Origin: Lachnospiraceae bacterium GAM79
Lineage (GTDB): Bacteria; Bacillota; Clostridia; Lachnospirales; Lachnospiraceae
Length of the DNA stretch: 64,000 nt
Direction: 5' to 3'
Assembly: GCA_020735665.1 (NCBI GenBank)
Contig: CP085928.1
Location: 1,652,501 to 1,716,500, forward strand
How positions within the stretch are numbered: the stretch's first letter is position 1; every line of letters begins with the position of its first letter. Position numbers and translations under genes: made by a program. Below are positions 57,657 to 64,000 of the stretch, piece by piece. The notes below the pieces were generated by a model. It ran no database searches. It was not told the origin of the DNA and saw nothing but the letters and a program-made list of their open reading frames with translations.

Positions 57657-57718
57657 AAATGGGTGTCTGTATTACTCCTTGTTCTTCTTCGGTTTTACTT
57701 AAACATACCGGCTTCTGA

Positions 57719-59050
57719 TCAGACTTTGTAAAGGTAATTGCTGATCTCCCAGTCAGTGACCTGTCTGGTATATTCGTTCCACTCATCTAATTTTGCTGAT
57801 GTGTAACGTGTAAAGATATGCTCACCAAGTGCTTCCTTCATGAAGTCACTGTCTCTCATACATAAAACAGCTTCTCTTAAGTTTGCCGGAAGGCTCTCGA
57901 TGTGTCTTGCTTTCTTTTCTTCTCTTGTTAATTCAAAGATATTGCTGTCAACACTTGGTACAAGCGGAAGCTGTCTCTTGATTCCGTCTAATCCGGCTTT
58001 TAAGCATACAGCCATTGCCAGATATGGATTTGCTGTTGGATCCGGGCAACGAAGTTCTACTCTTGTTCCTGCTCCTCTTGCACTTGGGATACGAACCAGT
58101 GGGCTTCTGTTTTTTGCTGACCATGCAATATAAATTGGGGCTTCATAACCAGGAACCAGTCTCTTATAAGAGTTTACTAATGGGTTTGTGATTGCTGTCA
58201 TCTCTCTCATATGTTCCATGATACCTGCGATGAAGTAATATGCTTCCTGGCTTAAACCAAGCTTATCATTATCATCTGCAAATATATTTTTGCCATCCTT
58301 TGATAAAGACATATTCATATGCATACCGGAACCACATACGCCATACTTTGGTTTTGGCATAAATGTAGCACACAGACCATGCTTCTTGGCAATTGTCTTA
58401 ACAACGAGCTTAAATGTCTCGATGCTGTCGGCAGTCTTTAATGCCTCGCCATACTTGAAATCTATCTCATGCTGTGCAGGAGCAACCTCATGATGGGAAG
58501 CTTCAATCTCAAATCCCATCTGTTCCAGTGTCAATACCATATCTCTTCTGGCATTCTCACCGAAATCAAGTGGTCCAAGATCAAAATAGCTTGCACGCTC
58601 GTAAGTATTCGTTGTTGGTAAGCCATTCTCATCTGTCTGGAACAGGAAGAACTCACATTCTGGACCTACGTTCATCATGTAACCCATATCAGCAGCTTCC
58701 TTCAATGCTTTCTTCAGAACATATCTTGGATCACCTTCAAATGGAGTGCCATCCGGCTTATAAACATCACAGATCAGTCTGGCAACCTTACCCTGCTGTG
58801 GTCTCCAAGGGAAAGTCTCATATGTATCATAATCTGGATAGAGATACATATCGGATTCCTCGATTCTTGCAAATCCTTCAATAGAAGAACCATCAAACAT
58901 AATCTTGTTATCCAGTGCTTTTTCAATCTGACTTGAAGTTATAGCAACATTCTTAAGGTCTCCAAAAATATCTGTAAACTGAAGTCTGATAAACTCTACA
59001 TCATCTTCTTTTACCATCCTTAAGATATCTGCTTTCGTGTACTTACCCAT
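57719..59050 (-). CDS. glnA: Glutamine synthetase, type I
   Basis: 443 residues, the GlnA length of Gram-positive bacteria (I-alpha). Beta-grasp domain then the catalytic domain with [18 protein letters not shown], metal/glutamate-binding [46 protein letters not shown] and [13 protein letters not shown]. No adenylylation Tyr site is seen, in keeping with feedback control. ATG 59050 follows AAAAGGAG; the frame upstream to 59116 is not conserved. First gene of the run that continues with the ANTAR gene, dapF and dapL. Confidence 0.96.
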   Translation of the reverse strand: MGKYTKADILRMVKEDDVEFIRLQFTDIFGDLKNVAITSSQIEKALDNKIMFDGSSIEGFARIEESDMYLYPDYDTYETFPWRPQQGKVARLICDVYKPDGTPFEGDPRYVLKKALKEAADMGYMMNVGPECEFFLFQTDENGLPTTNTYERASYFDLGPLDFGENARRDMVLTLEQMGFEIEASHHEVAPAQHEIDFKYGEALKTADSIETFKLVVKTIAKKHGLCATFMPKPKYGVCGSGMHMNMSLSKDGKNIFADDNDKLGLSQEAYYFIAGIMEHMREMTAITNPLVNSYKRLVPGYEAPIYIAWSAKNRSPLVRIPSARGAGTRVELRCPDPTANPYLAMAVCLKAGLDGIKRQLPLVPSVDSNIFELTREEKKARHIESLPANLREAVLCMRDSDFMKEALGEHIFTRYTSAKLDEWNEYTRQVTDWEISNYLYKV

Positions 59051-59167
59051 AATATACTCCTTTTCATTACTTAATGTTGATATAATGCAGCGTCTGGTTA
59101 TATAAAAGTATTCCACTGTTGCATTCTTTCCTGTGGACAGACTCCATCCACATTAAAGTTCTTAATA

Positions 59168-59196
59168 ATCATAAACGCATCCCTTTATTTTGTCAA
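59168..59196 (-). promoter_or_regulatory. Sigma-A promoter of glnA
   Basis: Minus-strand TTGACA (59191-59196), 17 bases, TATGAT (59168-59173). The leader of about 110 bases contains a GTGGA / TCCAC hairpin (59143-59161), a possible regulatory target. Confidence 0.7.
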
Positions 59197-59269
59197 CGAA
59201 AACCACACTTTATCATAAGGCTTATCGGTCAAATATCTTCACATAGCCGGCAGCGTTCATTTTCTATTT

Positions 59270-60082
59270 TTATCTTTTTTTCTTTGTAAATACAGTATTG
59301 CCAATAAACACCGCAAGCCCGCCATAGCCGACCGCTTCTATCAATCCTGTTATAGTTTCCCGCACAGTTGTATCTGTATGATCGATATAGGCAAACTGTT
59401 CGATTGCGGATAAGAGCCAGTACTTGCGGAGAAACACATCTCCATCAGCAAGAATCTGATCCAGACCTGTTATCACTGTTGAGAATAAAAGTACAATAAT
59501 GAGATTCACCGCAACTGCCATTCCTGCATTTTTTACATTCATCGCAACTGCCATATAGATATAGGAAGAAACTACATACATAACAAGCATTAAAAGAAAC
59601 ACTCGGATAAATCCTGTCACATCCTCGCGTTCGATCGTTCCATGCCAGAATATCGCCCCGGCAATCAACGATACTGCTACATATAAAAGATAACTGATGC
59701 CCGCTATCACCGTTGTCTCATATAATTTACCCATATAGATCTGACATGCCTGATATCCGCGTTCCAGCATCAGCGAATAGATCCCATTCCGTTTCTCCGC
59801 CCCTATCATAATCGTGATCACAATCGCATATAAAATGGAAAGCACCTGCATCAGTGAAGCAGCAATTCCCGCACAGTCAAACAGATTTAAATCTGTAAAT
59901 GCATTAAGATCCGTATCGTATCCACCTGCTGCTTCCATCAGTTCTCCGGATATAATATGTGTTGCAGCATAAAATAATCCAAATCCAACCAATACCATCC
60001 CAATGATCACAATGCATGCAATACGAAATGTCTTATTCTTCCTGATTCTGTAATTCTCTGCACGAATGATCTGATTCATCAT
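59270..60082 (-). CDS. ABC-2 family transporter permease
   Basis: 270 residues, six helices (CIVIIGMVLVGFGLFYAATHI, LMQVLSILYAIVITIMIG, ISYLLYVAVSLIAGAIF and others). ABC-2 membrane protein of the type that pairs with a CcmA/BcrA ATPase. AGGAAACAG ahead of the start. The ATPase gene lies 174 bases upstream; that gap contains a doubled 16-base sequence (TTGTTATTCAAATCTC) and AT-rich DNA only. Confidence 0.82.
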   Translation of the reverse strand: MMNQIIRAENYRIRKNKTFRIACIVIIGMVLVGFGLFYAATHIISGELMEAAGGYDTDLNAFTDLNLFDCAGIAASLMQVLSILYAIVITIMIGAEKRNGIYSLMLERGYQACQIYMGKLYETTVIAGISYLLYVAVSLIAGAIFWHGTIEREDVTGFIRVFLLMLVMYVVSSYIYMAVAMNVKNAGMAVAVNLIIVLLFSTVITGLDQILADGDVFLRKYWLLSAIEQFAYIDHTDTTVRETITGLIEAVGYGGLAVFIGNTVFTKKKR

Positions 60083-60256
60083 CTGTTTCCTGCCTTTCCG
60101 TCTTACCTGTTATTTTCTGTACAGCTTGTTATTCAAATCTCTTGTTATTCAAATCTCCTGCCATTTAAACCTATTGTATTTATTTTATTATCCGAATCTA
60201 CCATAGTTATTTTTTTATAATATTTGATATTCTATTTCTACACTTATGCTATTTGT

Positions 60257-60967
60257 TTACATTGATTTCTGGAATCGTGTAATAATATAATTCTCAACTG
60301 CTTCCTCGCTGCCTGCCTGTTGAAGCAGTTCTTCCCTTGTATATTCCATACAGATTCTGCCATGATCCATAACCAGATACCGATTGCAAAGTTTTACCAA
60401 TTCGCCGATCACATGGCTGCTGATCAATATTCCGATTGACCGATTCTCATGCATTGCCAACAGACGTTCTTCCAGATCCTGCATCCCCTGTACATCCAAA
60501 CCATTTAATGGCTCATCTAAGATCAAAAGCCTCGGATCACCGAGCATTGCAACCGCTATGCCAAGTCTCTGTTTCATTCCAAGTGAATACCTGCCAACCA
60601 ATTTCTTTCCAGCTTCTGCAAGCCCCATCTGCTGCAACAGGCTCTCATATACCGTTTCATCCTCTACCCCAAATAATCTGCCGAAATATCGAAGATTCTC
60701 GATTCCTGACATATCGGTATATATATTCGGATTCTCAATCAGCGTTCCTACATCCTGAGTTCTTCGTTCTCCTGAAAAAATGATTTCTCCCGAATCAACC
60801 GGAATGCTTCCTGCAATCGCCCTCATCAATGTCGTTTTACCTGCTCCGTTGCCGCCCACCAGCCCAATGACATCTCCTATCCGTATAGACAATGATACAT
60901 CATCCAATACTGTACATTCCTTATATTTTTTTGTAATATGATCTATCTGTACGATCTTCTCTACCAT
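60257..60967 (-). CDS. ABC transporter ATP-binding protein, BcrA type
   Basis: 236 residues. Walker A GGNGAGKTT, signature YSLGMKQRLG, Walker B PRLLILDEPLNGLD, H-loop ISSHVIGEL. The short length and LNGLD Walker B are typical of BcrA/lantibiotic-immunity-like ATPases that pair with one ABC-2 permease. ATG 60967 follows AAGGAG. No sensor kinase is linked. Confidence 0.9.
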   Translation of the reverse strand: MVEKIVQIDHITKKYKECTVLDDVSLSIRIGDVIGLVGGNGAGKTTLMRAIAGSIPVDSGEIIFSGERRTQDVGTLIENPNIYTDMSGIENLRYFGRLFGVEDETVYESLLQQMGLAEAGKKLVGRYSLGMKQRLGIAVAMLGDPRLLILDEPLNGLDVQGMQDLEERLLAMHENRSIGILISSHVIGELVKLCNRYLVMDHGRICMEYTREELLQQAGSEEAVENYIITRFQKSM

Positions 60968-61131
60968 AGAGGTCTCCTTGCATTCTTTTTGTGCTATTCT
61001 CTTTTTCATATTCCTGATTATTCATTTGTTTTTTATCTAATAATATTACTATATCTTCTATATTATATAATATCTTTAATCAAAATTAAATCCCGGATGG
61101 TTCAAGACGTCAATATTTCGTTAAACGAGTC

Positions 61132-61168
61132 AGGCATAGATTTTCGTGTAAATACAAAATCTATGCCT
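61132..61168. repeat. 13-bp perfect hairpin of unknown role
   Basis: AGGCATAGATTTT / AAAATCTATGCCT with an 11-base loop, between the rpsR terminator and the ABC ATPase gene. It might be a second terminator for rpsR or the core of a short transcript. The rest of 61010-61130 shows nothing. Confidence 0.5.
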
Positions 61169-61186
61169 TGCTTATTTAATGTAAAA

Positions 61187-61220
61187 AAGGATGATTGTGA
61201 ATCACTTCACAACCATCCTT
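61187..61220 (-). terminator. Terminator of rpsF-ssb-rpsR
   Basis: AAGGATGATTGTGA / TCACAACCATCCTT, 14-bp stem with one mismatch and a six-base loop, followed on the minus strand by a T run. Confidence 0.9.
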
Positions 61221-61268
61221 CATTTTTTCAGATTGTATGCACCTTACGGTGTAACCAATGAATATAGA

Positions 61269-61532
61269 TTAATCTACTACGTATGGTAAAATTGCAATCT
61301 GTCTTGCTCTCTTAACTGCTACAGTTAAAGCTCTCTGATGCTTAGCACAGTTACCGGTAATTCTTCTAGGAAGAATCTTACCTCTTTCAGAGATGTATCT
61401 CTTTAACTTGTTTGCATCTTTATAATCGATAACAGCAGTCTTATCTGCACAGAATACACATACTTTCTTTCTTCTACGAATATTTCTTCTCTTCATTGGA
61501 GCGTCTGCTCTATCTGTCTTTGTATAAGCCAT
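61269..61532 (-). CDS. rpsR: 30S ribosomal protein S18
   Basis: 87 residues. [18 protein letters not shown] at the N-terminus and [43 protein letters not shown] are the S18 signature. Two Cys (VCVFC) mark the zinc-coordinating C+ form together with later residues. Third gene of the classical S6-SSB-S18 operon, AGGAGG before the start. Confidence 0.97.
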   Translation of the reverse strand: MAYTKTDRADAPMKRRNIRRRKKVCVFCADKTAVIDYKDANKLKRYISERGKILPRRITGNCAKHQRALTVAVKRARQIAILPYVVD

Positions 61533-61549
61533 TGTATTTACCTCCTTCT

Positions 61550-61990
61550 TTACTTGAATGGTAAATCATCCTCTATACCTTCCGGAATACTCATAAAACC
61601 TTCTGCGCTTGCATTTGCAGGTGAAGGTCTGCCAGCTGGCTGATAACTTCCGCCATCTGATGAAGAACTTCCTTTGCTCTCAGCAAATTCCTGATCTTCG
61701 ATAACAACATCTGTTGTATATACTTTGTTTCCATCTTTATTGGTATAACTGCCTGTCTGGATTCTTCCAGTAGCCACAATCTTTGTACCCTGTTTCAGAT
61801 ACTTTTCAGCAAATTCTGCTGAACGGCCAAAAGCAACACAGTTAATAAAATCTGCGGTCTGATCACCATTTCTGTTAAAACGTCTATCTACAGCGAGAGT
61901 GTATCTGGCAATTGCCATCTGATCATTCCCCTGAGAATATCTGATCTCTGGATCTCTTGTTAAACGACCCATTAAAATTACTTTATTCAT
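61550..61990 (-). CDS. ssb: Single-stranded DNA-binding protein
   Basis: 146 residues. OB fold from [22 protein letters not shown] through [12 protein letters not shown], Gly/Ser-rich linker, and the acidic C-terminal tip GIEDDLPFK; most SSBs end in DDDIPF, so this tip carries an extra Lys. Binds single-stranded DNA in replication and repair and docks partner proteins by the tip. AGGAGG precedes the ATG. Confidence 0.97.
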   Translation of the reverse strand: MNKVILMGRLTRDPEIRYSQGNDQMAIARYTLAVDRRFNRNGDQTADFINCVAFGRSAEFAEKYLKQGTKIVATGRIQTGSYTNKDGNKVYTTDVVIEDQEFAESKGSSSSDGGSYQPAGRPSPANASAEGFMSIPEGIEDDLPFK

Positions 61991-62005
61991 ACGGAATTCC
62001 TCCTA

Positions 62006-62296
62006 TTACTCAGCGTCTAAACGAACGCAAAGATATCTGAGAACAGGCTCCATGATACGAACATTAGCTTCAAGCTGTGCTGGTACATCAGCTTCTGCAT
62101 CGAACTGAATGAAGTAATAGTAAGCTTCGCCCATCTTCTGGATCTCATAAGCAAGCTTCTTAAGTCCGCAGTCTTCAACATTAGTGATAGTTGCATTAGC
62201 TTTCTCGATGTAAGCCTTTACTTTCTCAACTGCTGCTGTTCTAGCATCCTCATCAATCTTTGCATTAACTACTAAAGTTAACTCATACTTGTTCAT
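62006..62296 (-). CDS. rpsF: 30S ribosomal protein S6
   Basis: 96 residues. MNKYELTLVVNAKIDEDART and VEDCGLKKLAYEIQKMGEAYYYFIQFDAE are characteristic. Forms a pair with S18 in the 30S platform. AAGGAGG before the start; first gene of the operon. In many bacteria the leader is a target of the S6:S18 complex; I cannot identify the motif here with certainty. Confidence 0.97.
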   Translation of the reverse strand: MNKYELTLVVNAKIDEDARTAAVEKVKAYIEKANATITNVEDCGLKKLAYEIQKMGEAYYYFIQFDAEADVPAQLEANVRIMEPVLRYLCVRLDAE

Positions 62297-62380
62297 GTAA
62301 TTGCACCTCCTTATGGTCTCTGGCCCATATATGATATATGAGCAAGGAAATATATGATTATTAACACATCACAGAACAAA

Positions 62381-62409
62381 ATAATATCATAAAAATTCCC
62401 GGGTTGCAA
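62381..62409 (-). promoter_or_regulatory. Sigma-A promoter of rpsF-ssb-rpsR
   Basis: Minus-strand TTGCAA (62404-62409), 17 bases, TATTAT (62381-62386), 85 bases before the rpsF start. Confidence 0.75.
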
Positions 62410-62451
62410 GGATTTTTTCTATTATTTCAGCATTATTTCAATACTTTTTTG

Positions 62452-62628
62452 CTATTCTATAAAACCTTTAAAATTCTTTTCAACCAGTTTTCTCGATACC
62501 ATCACCTGATGATCACACCCTTTACATTTTAAACGAAAATCCATACCAACGCGAAGGATCTCCCATTCATTTGCACCACATGGATGCGGCTTCTTCATCT
62601 TAATTACCTGACCAACATTAAACTCCAT
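62452..62628 (-). CDS. DUF951 family protein
   Basis: 58 residues. FNVGQVIKMKKPHPCGANEWEILRVGMDFRLKCKGC contains the family's Cys motif (CG...CxxC) and suggests a small metal-binding or nucleic-acid-binding protein. Often next to rpsF or mechanosensitive channel genes in Firmicutes. ATG 62628 has AGGAG ahead of it. Confidence 0.9.
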   Translation of the reverse strand: MEFNVGQVIKMKKPHPCGANEWEILRVGMDFRLKCKGCDHQVMVSRKLVEKNFKGFIE

Positions 62629-62694
62629 ACTGCACACTCCTTATTTATCAACATCTGAATCTGATTTTCTTTCAATCTTTTTACAGATAAAAGA

Positions 62695-62725
62695 AAAAGC
62701 TGAAATCGTTATGATTTCAGCTTTT
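62695..62725 (-). terminator. Terminator of the tRNA operon
   Basis: AAAAGCTGAAATC / GATTTCAGCTTTT, 13-bp perfect stem with loop GTTAT, followed on the minus strand by TTCTTTT. Confidence 0.9.
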
Positions 62726-62733
62726 CAAAGTCA

Positions 62734-62806
<73 letters not shown>

Positions 62807-62820
62807 ATATTACATAATAG

Positions 62821-62894
62821 TAGCGGGGACAGGATTTGAACCTATGACCTTCGGGTTATGAGCCCGACGAGCTTCCAGACTGCTCCACCCCGCG
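62821..62894 (-). tRNA. Initiator tRNA-fMet (CAT)
   Basis: 74 bases. Unpaired C1 (CGCGGGG against CCCCGCT) and three G-C pairs in the anticodon stem (GGGCTCATAACCC) mark the initiator. Confidence 0.97.
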
Positions 62895-62912
62895 ATATAA
62901 ATAAAAAAGAAA

Positions 62913-62994
62913 TGGGCGGAGGTGGATTCGAACCACCGAAGCATTACGCAGCAGATTTACAGTCTGTCCCCTTTGGCCACTCGGGAATCCACCC
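62913..62994 (-). tRNA. tRNA-Tyr (GTA)
   Basis: 82 bases with a long variable arm; anticodon GTA in ACTGTAAAT, acceptor GGGTGGA / TCCGCCC. Confidence 0.97.
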
Positions 62995-63015
62995 ATTTTT
63001 TGCTTTTCAGCAAAA

Positions 63016-63088
63016 AGCCGATGATCGGACTCGAACCGATAACCTGCTGATTACAAATCAGCTGCTCTGCCAATTGAGCCACATCGGC
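63016..63088 (-). tRNA. tRNA-Thr (TGT)
   Basis: 73 bases; anticodon TGT in ATTTGTAAT, acceptor GCCGATG / CATCGGC. Confidence 0.97.
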
Positions 63089-63101
63089 ATATTAAATTAA
63101 A

Positions 63102-63173
63102 TGACCCCAACGAGATTCGAACTCGTGTTACCGCCGTGAAAGGGCGATGTCTTAACCGCTTGACCATGGGGCC
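63102..63173 (-). tRNA. tRNA-Glu (TTC)
   Basis: 72 bases; anticodon TTC in CTTTCAC, acceptor GGCCCCA / TGGGGTC. Confidence 0.97.
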
Positions 63174-63185
63174 TTATAAGATTAG

Positions 63186-63257
63186 CTCCCCGAGTAGGGC
63201 TCGAACCTACAACCCCTCGGTTAACAGCCGAGTGCTCTACCATTGAGCTATCGAGGA
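63186..63257 (-). tRNA. tRNA-Asn (GTT)
   Basis: 72 bases; anticodon GTT in CTGTTAAC, acceptor TCCTCGA / TCGGGGA. First gene of the tRNA run, about 30 bases past its promoter. Confidence 0.97.
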
Positions 63258-63289
63258 ATAACACCTGGTATACCACGGCGTACTCATCA

Positions 63290-63318
63290 AGCCTAACACA
63301 GATTCAGGTTGATGTCAA
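63290..63318 (-). promoter_or_regulatory. Promoter of the tRNA cluster
   Basis: Minus-strand TTGACA (63313-63318), 17 bases, TAGGCT (63290-63295) between the 23S gene and tRNA-Asn, followed by a GC-rich stretch near the expected start, typical of stable RNA promoters. The tRNAs can therefore be made without the rRNA transcript. Confidence 0.7.
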
Positions 63319-63415
63319 TACTTTTTATTTCATGTACCTTCAGAATTTCATACAGAAAGTCTTGCGACTTCATTCTCTCCAATCTCTTTCTCGCTTATCT
63401 TTCGAACCTCTCAGG

Positions 63416-64000
<585 letters not shown>

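Noticed and set aside
57569-57718. Riboswitch between glnA and the ANTAR gene
   Set aside because: Only a simple hairpin is seen; no known aptamer pattern.

Overview
The window is a chromosomal segment of an anaerobic low-to-mid GC Firmicute, most likely family Lachnospiraceae. The basis is the gene repertoire (PPi-type phosphofructokinase, dapL-type lysine pathway, DUF1836 and DUF951 proteins, class 2 galT, ABC-F YbiT type), strong AGGAGG ribosome sites, TTG/GTG starts and sigma-A promoters with 17-base spacers. Genus is not decided; a Coprococcus-like gut species would fit. It is ordinary chromosome, with no phage, IS element, CRISPR array or integrase seen.

Layout. 1-8.5 kb: end of a DUF2156 protein, a phosphofructokinase, then gltB-gltD (glutamate synthase) on minus. 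8.5-14.4 kb: a minus operon rfbA-rfbB-rfbC, a LytR-CpsA-Psr ligase and a GH3 glycosidase (cell-surface polysaccharide). 14.6-16.4 kb: argG. 16.4-21.7 kb: an ABC-2 exporter divergent from a histidine kinase/response regulator pair. 21.7-28 kb: YfhO-like membrane protein, SleB-type hydrolase, rsuA, a C39-like peptidase. 28.2-35 kb: RNase P RNA, then dgt, dnaG, rpoD, trmK and a uridine-kinase-like gene. 35-39.5 kb: a CUT1 sugar importer without its own ATPase. 40-46.8 kb: a lysine-rich membrane protein, CPBP protease, ABC-F ATPase, a small Cys-rich protein, a CNNM transporter, DUF1836. 46.8-48.3 kb: remains of a lost sugar locus (binding-protein fragment, broken LacI regulator, leftover operators). 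48.3-53.4 kb: LacI regulator divergent from galK-galT, then a YerC/TrpR-like regulator. 53.4-59.2 kb: glnA, an ANTAR regulator, dapF, dapL and an amylase-fold protein with altered catalytic residues. 59.2-62.7 kb: ABC transporter, rpsF-ssb-rpsR, DUF951. 62.7-64 kb: six tRNA genes and the 3' end of a 23S rRNA gene, all minus.

The most unusual content is a family of seven long foldback elements (about 150-350 bp each; 15999-16252, 16253-16437, 27003-27350, 28597-28746, 40976-41238, 47207-47413, 52699-52952). Six of the seven lie at four protein-coding convergent junctions or between rnpB and a convergent gene. Each copy has outer arms that are nearly perfect inverted repeats but differ completely in sequence from copy to copy, and a core whose helices covary around a conserved internal-loop motif. 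In three copies one arm reaches the stop codon of the neighbouring gene. I know no named RNA or repeat family that matches. A separate triplicated palindromic repeat of about 74 bp sits between galK and galT.
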